Assembly: GCA_033002965.1 (NCBI GenBank)
Contig: JAURVB010000163.1
Location: 1 to 64,000, forward strand
From: Piper betle
Taxonomy: Eukaryota; Streptophyta; Magnoliopsida; Piperales; Piperaceae
Direction: 5' to 3'
DNA: 64,000 bases
Shown here: one piece after another, positions 45,130-58,499 of the stretch
Layout: every line of letters starts with the position of its first letter
Numbering within the stretch: the stretch's first letter is position 1
Made by a program: the position numbers and the translations under genes
Notes under the pieces: model-generated
What the model saw: the letters and a program-made list of their open reading frames with translations, nothing else
What the model was told of the DNA's origin: nothing
The model's database searches: none

Positions 45130-46195
45130 TTTTTGTATTTTCTCAGTGTTTCAAATTTTTTTATCAGTCAAACCTGAGCAATGCATGTGTCAGTGTTAAT
45201 AGAGGAGTTATGAGATCGATATGAGATTATGATTTAAGTAGATGCTAGCATGGATCTCACAGGATGACATGATAAGCTTGAGACATGCCTTGTCTTTTTA
45301 TGTGCTAGAAATTTAGATGACTTATGAGTGCCCACATGCTCAATTATTTAAGGTTGAGTTATATGGTGACCGGAAGTACCTAGAACTTTGGCAACCACAT
45401 TGTAATACTTGCCCGCCTTTCGCATGTCACTACATTAGTCCTTCCTTGGGACATGGTGCACATTGTGGACAGAGTAATTGGAAATGATGCCAATAGGGAG
45501 CTTGGAGTATGGAGATACTCAGATAGTTTTGTCACATATGAGTGTGGACCATCAGTGCTTTAAATAGATCCATTAGGCATAGTCCGAGGTCTACAGTAGG
45601 GAACATAGACCTTCAGACAGATCCTTGTGGATGAAGGATGTGGTAATGACAGTAGAACCACTAAAGTACTTGGAGCACAAATGAAAGTTTGGATAGATGA
45701 CTTGAGATGTACCACTTCAAAGAGATAGTAGTGGATGAGGATGAGTAGCGAGGTGGATCTGGAGTCCCATGGACACTTCACCGCCTCCCCTCTTCATCTG
45801 GTGTATGTCTGTCTTAACAACATTATTGGCCACTTTTCAACAGATAAAGGCATGAACACATTGAGAAGATTAGATGGTTGACCATATGTCACTCAATCTG
45901 CCAGGGCCAGATCAGTGATGGCTATTGAGAACCACTTAGTGTTGGTAAGAGCAATCACCCCAAATTTTAGGAGATACATGTAGGCTCAACATTGGATCAC
46001 CATTGCACGTGTCACCACTGTGATCCAGACACCCTCCAGATCAGGCACATATGGTTGGATAGCCTAAGTCGAGTTGTAGCAATTACCTTTGAGACAAACA
46101 CATGGAGGAAGGCATGCCAGAGATAATAATGGGTTAACGACGTACATGATTAGGATTAGGCTTCAGCACCTAAGTAGCACAACCACCGTCCGAGT
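45130..46195. other. Unexplained 1.07-kb segment within a B LTR
   Basis: It replaces the part of the B LTR that carries the conserved palindrome and the last acceptor-like site (23340-23550 in the other copy). Base composition is balanced, there is no long open frame, and no terminal repeats were made out. Source unknown. Confidence 0.5.
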
Positions 46196-46403
46196 AGCAC
46201 AATTATTTACTTTCTTACTTTTATTTATGTCTGATGCGTTTTGATGGATATTTAATAATGTCTTCCATTCTCATGACACTAAGAGGGTTATTTTGATTTA
46301 TTTTATCGATCGAGTCTTACTAACCAACAATATTAAACATGACTTGACTCGATTGTAACATTTCTGATCTGGTTCTTAGGTGAACCGAAATCGGGGTGTT
46401 ACA

Positions 46404-47251
46404 TAAGGTTTACTTCAAGATTTTGTAAGGAATTTCAAGATGCAATGGACGAAAAGTTAAAGTTTAGCCCAGCTTTTCATCCTCAAACCAATGGATACTT
46501 AGAGAGGAGAATCCAAGTGCTAGAAGATTTGTTGAGATCTTGTGTGTTAGATTGGTAGGGTTGTTGGGATGATCACTACCATTAGTGGAGTTTGCTAGAA
46601 TAACAACTATCGATCCACAACTGGTATGACACCTTTTGAAGCACTCTATGGGAGACCTTGCAGATCACGTTCTTGTTGGTTGGACAACAACAATCCAATG
46701 ATAGTTGGTCCATAATTGATTAAAGAGGCAACAAGACAAGGAGAGTTGATGAAAAAGTGAATGAAAGAAGTTCAAGATCAACAAAAGTCATATACTAATT
46801 TGAAAAGAAAACCTTTGGAATTTGTGGTTAGCTAGTTTTCCTAAAGATATCACCAATCAGAGGGGTAACAAATCAAGGAAATGATGTCTGAGATATGTGG
46901 GACCGTTTGAGATTCTCAAGAGAGTGGTTGAAGTTGCATATTAGCTTGGACTACCACATAATTTGCTTGTAGCCCATAATGTGTTCTATAAATCAATGTT
47001 AAAGAAATACATTCCTAATTCTTCTCATAAAATTGATTACAAAGATCTATAAATCAGGGATGATATGTCATATATTGAGAACCCCGTTAAAATCTTACAT
47101 CGAAAAAACAGTGTTGATGACAAAAACCATCCTAATGGTAAAAGTATTGTGAAAAAATCATGGACTCGAAGAAGTTAATTGGGAATTGGAATTTGACATG
47201 GAGAAATATTTGGAACTATTTGAATAAGTAAATTTTGGAGACGAAATTTGT
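46404..47251 (+). pseudogene. Element E pol, second part (integrase to C-terminus)
   Basis: It resumes the integrase with FCKEFQDAMDEKLKF and FSPAFHPQTNGYLERR, containing the last catalytic Glu, then LEDLLRSCVLDW, a GRPCRS-like stretch and a broken C-terminal part. Stops and frameshifts are frequent. It joins 39543 in sense once the B LTR and one TAAGG copy are discounted. Confidence 0.85.
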
Positions 47252-47263
47252 TAGGGGGGACGA
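47252..47263 (+). other. Polypurine tract of element E
   Basis: TAGGGGGGACGA is followed directly by TGTAACATTTG, the start of the 3' LTR. Confidence 0.75.
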
Positions 47264-50200
47264 TGTAACATTTGATAATATTAATTACTTTTATTTGATG
47301 TTATTTGGACAATTTAGATTGACATACTTAGTATTTTTTACCGGGATGAACTTTTGTTTTTTGTATTTCTAAATAAAGAACAACTTGTATTTCATTATGT
47401 TGCAACCAAGATCCACCAGCCATAGATTAAAAGTTTACCCCATAAGTAATACATTAAATATATGGTAAAACAGATGAACTATTCAAGAAAAATAATAAAA
47501 GGGAAGAATAAACTCTTATGGGAGTGTCGCTTTCTCTTTGAACGAACAACTTCCTTGAACATTTGGAGTTATCCCCAAGAATGAAGTGAACGAATGAGAG
47601 ATGAGTGGAAAATGATTTGAATGTGTCCACTGACCCTTGCTTCCATTCATTCCTTATTTCCATTGAACTCTTGGCTTTTTGTCATTCAAAGTTAATTGGT
47701 TGAATTCTTTTGACTTGAGTAGTTAAGTTCCTTGAATTGCATGTCTCATCTTTTGGTCTCAACTCCTCGGATTCCATTATTCCTATTTCATCATAAAATT
47801 ATCAATTAAAACTCATGAATCACTATTTTATTCCAAAAGTAATAATCCTAAGTTATTAAGAAAACAACCTGATATTTTTCTCGTTCTAACCAAAAGACAT
47901 AAAAAATTATATCCAAATGATAACTCTTTTAGAGATTTACAAAATCATTATAGGCGAGATCCCAACTTAAAGGCCCCTACTATGAGCATTTTTAGCTACG
48001 ATAGAGGCATCACCTCCTTTACAGCTAAGAGGGAGACCTTTGGAAACATGTAATGAGAGCTCTGAGAAACGATAGACATCAGATGCCCTAACAAGGATAC
48101 TACAAATGCTCCCCTATAACTAGGAGGTTGGAACTTCACAAATGCTATAGTATGATTCATTTCTTATGCTTACTTCAATCTTTGAGTTAGGTAAGTTATT
48201 TGATGCTAAACATACTAAGATAGAGTCACAGGGGGCACATGTCATGATTAACTACTATCACTGGGAATTCTTCAAGTGATAGGGTTTCATATCTGATGGA
48301 CTTGATGTGGACCCTTCAAGCTCCTCCAGTCCACGTTAATTTAAGTACGCACAACACTCAGCTGCAACCCAATACATTTAGTGCACATTATATTGCTTAG
48401 ATCATTAGTTTTAGGATTTGGAGGCTTGCACACGACACTTGTAGATGATTGTCAATTATTGTCTTAAAGTTAACTCCCTGCATAACAATATAATACTAAT
48501 ATATAAAGAATAACACGTGCACAATCAATAACCCAAGGGTCAAGTCATCACATATTTGGCCTCCAAATGCTATTCAGGGCACAAGTCCACACAATAGTAT
48601 ATCACATAAAAAAATAGTCCCTACTTGATAAACAACAATACCATGCCATGAGCCCTTCGATCCACTCGCCTGCACTGACCATCACTAAGGAAACTCATCT
48701 ATAAATATCTGTATGAAAAATGCCAATAATCAAACAAGTGATTACCAGTATATAATAACTACCGCTAATGTCAAATAGGCAAATGTGTCACATAGTACCC
48801 ACAAAAAATATGAAGACTTCCAAGAAGCAATTCACATGGCAATAAGTGGTAGAAGAGAGGCACACTATGCAGTAGAAGGAGTCAAGTAGAAGGTGAAGTA
48901 GAAGGTGAGCAGAAGGTGAAGTAGAAGAATCTTACAGACTTGGGTGAGCAGAGCTCCTCATTCTAATTCGGCAAGCTCCCTATGTGTATTGTATCAATGA
49001 AATAGAATCCTAATCAAACCCTAATCACATATGCATATAAATCGAGGCGAAACCGCCACACATACATAAACATATTCAAAAGTCTAATTAAGTTAACTAG
49101 GTTAATTAGTCACGCACTAATCATCATTAGGAAACTTAAGTAAGTTTTGGGGTAGTTCTAGTATAATTAGTGAATGATTTCACATGTTTTAACCCTAAAT
49201 ACTCTAATAGTCCTAACTCCACTATTTCTATGATGGGCTGAAAAGGCTCCAAATGGCCTGAAATTTGGAAAGTTTTGTCCTAACAATCTAGGGAAGAGCC
49301 CAAAAATTTCCATGGGCTGGCCCATTGTATTACTATGTGATTTAGGCCCACCAAACTTGGGTTAGGGTTCTGAAAATAGGGTTCCTAACACTGATTTTGC
49401 TAAGGATGGTTCATGGGCTTGGAAACACCAACCAATTTGGAAAAAATTCTAGAAGACAGCCACAACCTTGAACTAAAATCATACAAATTTTTAGTCCAAA
49501 AATCCAAGTATCCTGGCCTGATAAAAATCGGGAAGGGAAGGGATTTCTGGAGCTGCACAGAACCATGTTGAACTCTACAGATTGAGGAATTTCTAGAGGC
49601 TAATCTACCCATCAAAATACCCTAAAGTTTATAGGAATTTCTAGCCTCTAAACTTTCATGAAATGTTACTCCCATTTTCCTAGGCTTCAGCATTTCACAA
49701 GACATGCTCAGAAATTAGGGTTTGACTCAGCAATCTTGTCCACTCAGAATGACTGATTTTATAAGCTACATATATGATATCCAACTTAACCCAATTTTTT
49801 TTTGTTGCTTGTATACATTTCGTAGAACATTAAATGATTTGTCAGATTTTTTGAGTCTTCTAGCCTAGCCAACCAATAGCCCTAAAGTCAGACTATATCA
49901 TAGTGACAACATAGAGGTGCAGGTTGCAAAAAGCATAGTCCGGAATTAAAAAATGATGTTCATTTCATTAAAACAATATGACAACAAGAAGGATAGTGGA
50001 CAAATTGGCGAAAGGGGCGGGCTAATTCAGTGGACTAGGAAAGCTGGCATCTTTAGCCATATTTGGCACTTAAACATGCCTGAAATGGCAAAAACATTTA
50101 CAACTATCAACATGAAACTTGTAGATCTACATGTTAGTGATCATAAGAAATAAGAATCATACAAATCCAACATTTACCACAGGAGATATGAAAGAAACAC

Positions 50201-50296
50201 TAAAGATGTGCATAAATCTAACATCCTATCGTAAAAATGGCATATCTACCTCAATACATAACAAAACTGCCCTATGCCAGCATAATTAGTAACCAA
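47264..50296. other. Element E 3' LTR start and F-like LTR remnant
   Basis: From 47264 (TGTAACATTTG) the 3' LTR of E begins; its right border is not clear. From ~48360 the sequence resembles family F in the same order: ACACGTGCACAA (48510), GCCATGAGCCCTTCGATCC (48650) and GGCGAAACCGCCACAC (49045), compared with 25710, 25858 and 26567. No intact gene is seen. A B LTR begins at 50297. Confidence 0.45.
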
Positions 50297-51752
50297 TGTA
50301 GCACACCGATTTTGGTTCACCTAAGAACCGAATCAGAAATGTTACGATCGAGTCAAGTTATGTTTAAAGTGGTTTTTTGGTATGACTCGATCAATGAAAT
50401 AGATCGAAACAAGCTTCTTGGTGTCATGAGAATAGAAGACATTATTAAATATGCATCAAAACACATCAAACATAAACAAAAGTAAGAAAGTAAATAACTA
50501 CATTGAGCTCAAGTGTGTGTAGCAATTATCTGTCCTTCCACCAAAGTCGATCCAGGATTTGTAGACCTACATATATTATATGAAAAACGTCTGTAACGAA
50601 TGTTACTGGTTCGGAAAATAACTAATACAAACAAGCAAATGTGTATTCCATTACCCATAAAAACTTATGAAACTTGAAGATTGCCTCACATTGGGCGGTG
50701 AGCAAACATACTTAAGCAAGTGTAGCCTTGCATGCGCGGCTCATAATCATATTTATGCATACAATGCTTACGCCCTCACATCTTCCATATAACCCACCAC
50801 GGTGCTCGAGTTGCAAAAGAAACAGTTATGTTAGCGCTACAAATTCTGGAAACGTGCTGCATTACGCAATACCCTCATACACCACACTACCACAGGGTTT
50901 GAAGGAGTACTAATGTGGTCCATACATATCTCCATACTACTCATTCTTTTATTTGTGAAATCCTTACAAATATGCGTACTTATATAATAGGCTTCGGGAA
51001 GAGGCTTGTATCATACATTTCTAGAGCTTTAGTTCGAAAACTAATAAGGGATCTCATCCTTGTAGTTTTACTAAACATGCATAGAAAACAGAGCTAAATG
51101 GCCCAACATTGGAGGGATGCAATAAAACGCCGTTGATGACATCCTACGTATAAAACAAGATTAAACTCGACATGCAAAGAATCAGAGAGAGAGAGAGAGA
51201 GAGAGTCCTATGGACCTGTTGTCCAAGCTCTAAGCACATCGTTACATCTATGGCGAGCTCGGACTCCGTAACCTATATCGAAACCTACTAACTAAAATAT
51301 TAACATGATGCATGCTCGTGGTGTGTGCTCATATCATCAATACATCCAAATAAAGAAAAGAGTTTTAACAAACTTATAAATAAACATGTGGCATGAAAAT
51401 TAAGACATAATAATAATAAATAATAAATAAATAAATAAACAAGAAAATACGCTCATAGATAACTAGATAAATAATAAATGCATAAACAAGAACAATACTC
51501 TTACCATAAAATAGTAATATAATTATACTATATAAATATACGGGCAAACACGAGTAAATATCAACATATACTCATGTTAGTAACCACATAAATAATTAAA
51601 TAATTAATAAATAATTAAATAACAATTTAATAAATATATAGTCAATAGTCATTAATCATGAATAATAATAATATCATCATTATCTAATATAAAATACACA
51701 ATTAATACAAATAAATAATGACATACACATAAACAAACAAATAGATAAATAA

Positions 51753-51813
<61 letters not shown>

Positions 51814-52257
51814 TACACAATTTAGTAAACATAAATACAACCAATATTCGTAAGTAAATATATCATTAATAATAATAAGTAATCATATAAACATGTATCA
51901 TAATCAATAAATACATGAATCATACAAAATGAATAATAATAAATAAATAAATAAATAAAATAATAAATAAAGAAAAATAATCATAACAACCAAATATGCT
52001 GAATCATGTGGATATGCATCTAAACTAATATAGAAGTTTTAGAATTACAGAAAATGGTGCAAGAACAGACAAAAACAGTTCAAAAATTAGTTGAACTCGA
52101 CTGAACCAAGCTAAACCAGATCGAAAAGATTGCGCTGAACCAACATGGTTTGGGTTAAATAAACTGCTGGGCTGGGTTAGCTACGTTGATGGACATGGGT
52201 TGGCAGATTCGGGCATGACCAGGCAGATGAAGGCACGACTAAGCGAACGTGTGCACG
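50297..52257 (-). repeat. Family B LTR, minus strand, left part (continues at 62674)
   Basis: TGTAGCACACCGATTTTGG is a mutated B terminus. The order matches the complement of 21240-23734: palindrome (50592-50607), stem-loop 2 (51043-51063, one mismatch), stem-loop 1 region (51095-51140), (GA)n and the AT-rich part with an (AT)n(AC)n tract (51757-51813). It stops at element G and resumes after it. The right half ends at 63425 next to what looks like a polypurine tract, so this is probably the 3' LTR of a B element reaching beyond the window. Confidence 0.8.
51757..51813. repeat. (AT)n(AC)n microsatellite
   Basis: About twenty AT units are followed by about nine AC units inside the B LTR. Confidence 0.95.
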
Positions 52258-52600
52258 TGTAACGACCCACCCCAACCGGCCCAGGTGTTACTTAAAATAT
52301 AATTGATGTAAACATAACTTCAAGAACATGGGCGCGAGTGTTACTTAAAATATAAGTGATCTAAACATAACTTCAAGAACATGAATTCTAATACGACCAG
52401 GGTCTCGGGCATGACCAGGCAGACGAAGGCACGACTAAGCGGACATGTGCACGTGTAACGACCAGCCCCAACCGGCCCAGGTGTTAAAATATAATTGATG
52501 CAAACATAACTTCAAGAACATGGACCCGAGTGTTACTTAAAATATAAGTGATGTAAACTAACTTCAAGAACATGAATTATAATACGGTAGTAAGTCTAGA
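52211..52600. repeat. 196-bp direct duplication across the B/G junction
   Basis: Copies start with GGGCATGACCAGGCAG at 52211 and 52407. Each holds ~47 bp of B LTR followed by the start of the G LTR (TGTAACGACC). The duplication therefore arose after G inserted. Confidence 0.85.
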
Positions 52601-54917
52601 ATTTATAATTCATAAAAACAACATGTCCTGATAGCATGTGACAATGCATAAAATAAACTAACTCAAAGTCCGACCGTCTCGGACCGTTTCCCATAGCCAC
52701 ATTTATAATGCAAGAGAATAAAAGGAAGTCCAATTTATTATCAATTCACCAAACCTTAGGTTGGTGAAAGAAACACCAACCACACTTTTAGTCCTCAGTC
52801 CAAAGCTACTCACCTGAGGAAGTAATTCCGCGTTAGTGATAAAACCACTAACCTACATAATTAAACGAGATACATCAATATAATCCCTATTATCATTTCT
52901 CGAGACTTTTAGCTGTTATGAGCCTATGTCGAGCTCTTAATATGCTACGAGGGCTGGCCACCCCATCCAGCTCCAATCCCATGCACGCGCACACATGCTA
53001 CGAGGCCTACCGCTTGTAGTTACCGATATTTGCCATTGACTCACCATCTCGATGTCACAAGTGCATAATGAGCCGTTTTGAGCCATTGCACCCTATCACC
53101 CCTTTCAACATGGGGGCAGGTATTCAATCTTTTTGGGGCATCTGCCCTGCATCGAATTGAGTCGACCACGGTTGCGCTCGGCAAATGGTGGTCGGATATA
53201 AACTCAAGTCGACCAAGATTCCCACATAGAAATTTTAAAGGGTGCAACCTCGTGTCAGACTGAGTCAATTCCTTAACCCTGGTTGCACTCAGTGCATGGT
53301 GGTCGAATCTGGGCGCAGGCCGATCAGGGCTGCCAAAAAGGGAAAATACAACATTTTAAATAATTATACGGACCTGGATAGTTTGTAAGTGAACATGCAA
53401 CCGTGACCAACAATCCTAATTTGAACAAGAACATAAAATTATAAATAAGTATAATTTTATTCAAGTGGGAATGCATGCAACTACATGACTAATATATATA
53501 TATCATTATCAAAATTCGACAACATAAAGCATGCAACATTCAACAATATTAAGTATTAAATTCTCAACATTTACAACAAGTCTAGTGAGATAATTAATTA
53601 TTAATGTGACATAACCATTTAAGTTGTACTTTATATTTTAAATTAATTATTTAAATCATAATTCACCCTTCAGTAATGAAAAAGTAATTATTAACTTGTA
53701 AACAAGTATTTAATTACTATTATTAGTATATTTTCCTTTGAGATGAGAATTACCTAACCACAATCTTGATGATTTAATTTGTGGTTTTAATCTTTAATCA
53801 TTAACATTATTAATAGCAATTTAATTAATTAAGTCAATCAATTAAATTATTTAAAATGATTTGTATTCTCCTAATTCAAAGATATTACTAACACAATTGT
53901 TTTAAATTATTCAACTCAATAAATATTCGAACCTTATGTATTTTCATTATGCTATTTAGGTTTTTTTTACACAATTATAGTTTAATAACCCATTTTCTAC
54001 CTTATTAACTCGTTATTAAAATAATCACTTTATTTACCTAATATTAAATTTAGAATGATAAAGGTAAAATCTTTATTTTATTAATTACTTATAACCATCC
54101 GATTTAAATTAATTGCTTGTACTACACCGATTAATTATTGACCGTTTATCATTACCGTATGTTTATTACTCATGGCGATTTCGTACAATAATTAATTAGT
54201 TTAACAATTTTAACCCATAACCATTAAAATAATAATTTTTAAGGATTTATTACAAGTTAATATTATTTTTAACTCGAGTCGGTGGCGAGTCATGCATATA
54301 TTATAGATCTGCCATCTTCTTTTTCCCCACGCTTTTCTCTTCTCCAAACCTCATCTTTGCACCAAAAACCAGACCTGTCCTTCTTCTCCCAGCCTCAAGA
54401 CCACTTCTTTCTTGCACTTTGCTCCAATTCAGAGGTTCAGCTACCTCAGGCTGGCATCAACATAGGAAGATCGACCACCTTTGGACGACGCAGGGAAGAG
54501 GATCGTTCTCCCACGTCTGAACCTTCGCCACCATGAATTCCGACCAGGAGGTCATCCACAATGGGCTGTACCAGCAGTAGGAACTGCTGTAATGGATCCC
54601 CTGATGTTGTCGATGAAGAACAACCGGAGTCTACCTTCTAAAGCTTCCATTACAACATTTGTTTTAGAGGAACGCCACCACCTTCGTCACCCTTGCAACT
54701 CCGCCCACTCACAAGTGCAATTTTGCCACCAATCGGAAACAAGGGACATGGCAATGCCACCTTTCGACCTAGCAACCAGAGAGCCATCGGGGTTGTGAGC
54801 TGCTGCCTTGCAAATTTTGTTTACAGTCGCCCATCTTGCCAACATTTTGCACTCGTCAGCCATGGACGTGATTTCAGTTTTTAGTTTAGTTTAGCTTTTT
54901 TTTTCACAGTCTTTACA
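52258..54917 (-). repeat. 3' LTR of element G
   Basis: Aligns with 59824-62673 through GTGTTACTTAAAATATAA, CATCCAGCTCCAATCC and the leader-like CTTCTTCTCCCAGCCTC. It carries a 196-bp duplication at its left end. It lacks ~370 bp after the poly-T (~54890-54905) that the other copy keeps (62294-62650). Confidence 0.85.
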
Positions 54918-54949
54918 ATCTCCCCAACTTGGTAATATTTCTTCCTTGA

Positions 54950-57900
54950 AATATCCTACTGGGCAACAGAACAATCATGATTAACTATTTCTTCGACGTC
55001 GGTTCATGCTACTACAATGATAAGAATTTTATGCTACGAATATGCTAGGGTATTTCCTTGTCATTTCTTGTTCAGTCTCCCATGCAGCTTCCTCTGACCC
55101 CTGGTTTTTCCACAATACTTTTACCAAAGGAATTTCCTTGTTCCTGAGTGTCTTTATTTCTATTGTCAAGAGGCGAATCGGCTTTTCCTTGTAGGTTAAA
55201 TTTGATTGTAGCTCTAAGTCTTCAACATTTGTGATTATATGATCTTAATCTCGTACATATTTCTTTAGCATTGACACATGGAAAACATTGTGTACTCCAA
55301 CTAGGCTTGGTGGCAATGCTAGTCTATATGCACAATTTCTAACTCGATCTGGGATGGGAACGGTCCTATGAATCTTGGCTTCAACTTCCCTAATGTTCTA
55401 AATCTGATCACCCCCTTCGTAAGTGATGTCTTTGGGTACACAAACTCCCCAACTTGGAACTCTAGGTCCCTCCTTCGAGTATCAGCATAACTCTTCTATC
55501 TATCCTGAGCTGCCTTAAGCCTTTGCTGAATGAGTTTCACCTTTTCAATTGCTTCCCTTACCATCTCTAGCCCGACTATAACTGCCTCGATAGACTCCAA
55601 CTAGCATGATGGAGACCTGCAGGGCCTACCATATAAGGCTTCAAATGGTGCCATCCCTATAATGGCTTGATAAGAGTTATGGTAGGTAAATTCAGCCAAG
55701 GTTAAGTGTTTCTCCTAGTCACCTCCCCAGTCAAGAATGCAAGCTCGCAACAAATCTTCAAAAGTTTGAATGATCCTTTCACTCTGGCCATCAGCTTGGG
55801 GACGATATGCTGACTTAGCTTGATTTGGGTCCCCATGGCTTTTTGGAAAGCTTCCCAGAAATGTGAGGTGAAAGGGGATCTCAGTCGGAGACTATCTCCT
55901 TTGGAATCCCATGCAACTTGACAATATTGTCGACATACAATCCTGCTAGGTATTCTGCAATCCTCATTGATTTCATGGGGATGAAGTGAGCTACCTTAGT
56001 CAGTCGTTCCACAACCACCCATATGGAGTCATGCTTCATTTGAGTCCTTGGGAGCTTTGCAATAAAATCGCATGTGATAGACTCCCATTTCCAAGTTGGT
56101 ATTTCTAAAGGTTGCAATAGTCCTCCAGGTAGTTGTTATTGGGCTTTGATCTGTTGGCAGTCTGACACTTGGAGACAAAATCCACAACATCCCTCTTCAT
56201 CCCAATCCACCAGTAGGTTCGCCTTAAATCCTGCTACATTTTAGTAACTCCAGGGTGTATTGAGAACATTGAGCGATGAGCCACCTCCATGATATTCCTC
56301 CTTAGTGCATCATCCTTGGGTACACACAACCTTCCTCTAAATCTGATCATACTATTGGAATCAGCTACAATGTCAGGAGTCTTGTCCATCATTTCATTCA
56401 GCTCCTCATCACCCATTTGCGCTAGGTTAACACGATCAACTAAATCATTGGAAATAATCAAATTTGCCAGTAGCCCAGTTAGTTGCTCCACAGGGTTGAT
56501 AGCCACCATTTCAGCTGACATGGCCCACAGTCTAGCTAGCTACTGACCTTTGTCCACTTTGCCCTTCAGACTCAACGCGTGTGCTACCACATTTGCTTTC
56601 CCTGGGTGGTATAAAGTTTGGAAGTCGTAGTCCTTCAAATACTCTAGCCACCGCCTTTGTCAAAGGTTAAGGTCTTTCTGGGTGACGATATACTTCAAAC
56701 TCTTATGGTCAGTGAAGACTTCGAATTGGGCTCCATACAAGTAGTGTCTCTAAATCTTTAGGGCAAAAACCACTGCTGCCAGTTCCAAGTCATGGGTTGC
56801 ATAATTTTTCTCATGCATCTTCAATTGACGAGAGGCATAGGCCACCACTTTACCTCCCTCCATAAGGACACATCCTAAACCCAACAGGGACGCATCACTG
56901 AAGACTACAAATCCTTCATTACCATTTTGTAGTGTCAAGACTAGAGTAGTTGTTAGACTCTTCTTTAGAGACTGGAAACTCTCCTCACACTTACTACTCC
57001 ATTCAAACTTGACTCCCTTCCTTGTGAGCTTGGTCATCGGTGATGCTACGAAGGAGAAGTCTTTAATGAATTTCCTGTAGTAACCCGCTAAGCCAAGAAA
57101 GCTTTTGATGTTAGTGATTGACTCGGTTTGTGGCCAATCAATGACTGCTTTCACTTTTGATGGATCTACTGCAACTCCAGCCTTTGAGATAATATGACCA
57201 AGGAAGTGTACCTCTTTGAGAACTTGGAGAACAGTTGGTTTTCTCTCAGAATTTGAAGAGTAACGGACAGGTGCTTCACATGCTCTTCTTCATTATTTGA
57301 ATAGACCAGAATGTCGTCCACAAATACGATAATAAACTTTCCAAGTATGCATGGAATATTGTGTTCATGAGTGACATAAAGGCTGCTAGTGCATTTGTTA
57401 GACCAAAAAGCATGACCAAACACTCGTGTCCATATCGTGTACGGAAAGCCATTTTCTGTATGTCATGACTCCTTTAGTCGCAACTGGTGATAACCAGACC
57501 ACAAGTCTATCTTAGAAAATACTCCGGTTGTTTTTAGCTGGTCAAACAAGTCATCAATCCTCGGTAAGGGGTACCGATTCTTGACTGTCACTTGATTGAG
57601 TTGTCGGTAGTCAATACATAGCCAAAGTGATCCATCTTTCTTCTTCACAAAAATAACAGGGGCTCCCCACGGTCAAGTACATGGTCGGATGAAACCTACC
57701 TACAACAACTCTTCTAGTTGACTCTTTAACTCCCTGAGTTCTGCTGGAGCCATGCGGTATGGTGCCTTAGAAATTGGTGTTACGCCAAGTGCTAGGTCAA
57801 TGGCAAACTCCACTGCCTGCTTAGGAGGTAACCCTGGAAGTTCGTCTGGGAATACATCAGGAAACTCTGCTACCACAAGAATCATGGACAACTCTTTGGG

Positions 57901-58480
57901 TTTTGAGTCAGACTCAACTAAGTTAGCCAAAAAGGCTTTGCAACCCTCACCAAACAACTCGACTCCTCACCGATCGACGTGATACAAGAGGATGGATCAT
58001 GCAATGACCCTTGGAAAATGGCTCCCTTCTCACAATTACAAGGTTTTGTCACCACTCTCTTCCCTTTACAGTCAAGAAAAGCCTGGTGTACCAACAACCA
58101 GTCCATTCCCAATAGTACATCATACCCTTTTACCCCATATATGATAAAATTCTACACATAGGGTTTCCCTTGTCTATCTAAGGCTGGGTTAGTCACTCCC
58201 AAAGTTGTGACTTCACCGTCTCCCATTGTAGTAGTGGCTCTATAGGAATTGGATAATGGGGATGCTTGGGGTCCTAACCTCTTGACTATTTGAGATGAAA
58301 TGAATGAATGACCCTAAATCAAATAAAACATCCACAATAACTCCTTCGATTAGAATTTTACCTCGGATAGTGTGATCATCCTCCTCAACGTCGTCGACTT
58401 CAACTACATAGAGTTTCACCTTCCCTTTGTCTGGCCGTTGTGCAGGTGTTGGGTAGTGAATAGGAGTTGGTGCCTTCCCT
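54950..58480 (-). pseudogene. Element G pol remnant (PR-RT-RNase H-integrase)
   Basis: Domains in minus order. Protease: VLFDLGSFIHFIS (~58340), with the active-site DSG changed to DLG. RT: FPDVFPDELPGLPP (~57870), [27 protein letters not shown] (57313-57324). RNase [33 protein letters not shown]. Integrase: a damaged zinc finger, then WVVVERLTK with the first catalytic Asp changed to Glu (~56020), IVSD and DGQSERIIQTFEDLLRAC. The tail is too broken to judge a chromodomain. More than ten stops and several frameshifts are present. Confidence 0.85.
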
Positions 58481-58499
58481 TTCTCAGGCTGCTCCTATT

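Larger units (their letters stand above)
39544..46403 (+). mobile_element. Solo LTR of family B inside element E
   Basis: TGTAAAACC at 39544 and TGTTACA at 46403 are flanked by a perfect duplication TAAGG (39539-39543 and 46404-46408), and the integrase reading of E resumes directly after it. A solo A LTR (39673-42526) is nested near its left end. Without that, the LTR is ~4.0 kb. It includes a GC-rich leader-like part (43010-43560), TTTATTTA-rich DNA (43820-44370), a (CT)n tract (44571-44590), stem-loop 1 (44640-44673), AATAAA and stem-loop 2 (44707-44735), and a ~1.07-kb segment (45130-46195) not found in the other B copies. Confidence 0.9.

Noticed and set aside
54481..54798. 105-codon frame with an equal-length partner at 61868-62185
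   Set aside because: Both lie in LTRs that were identical at insertion, and about 30 residues differ between them, so no constraint is visible.
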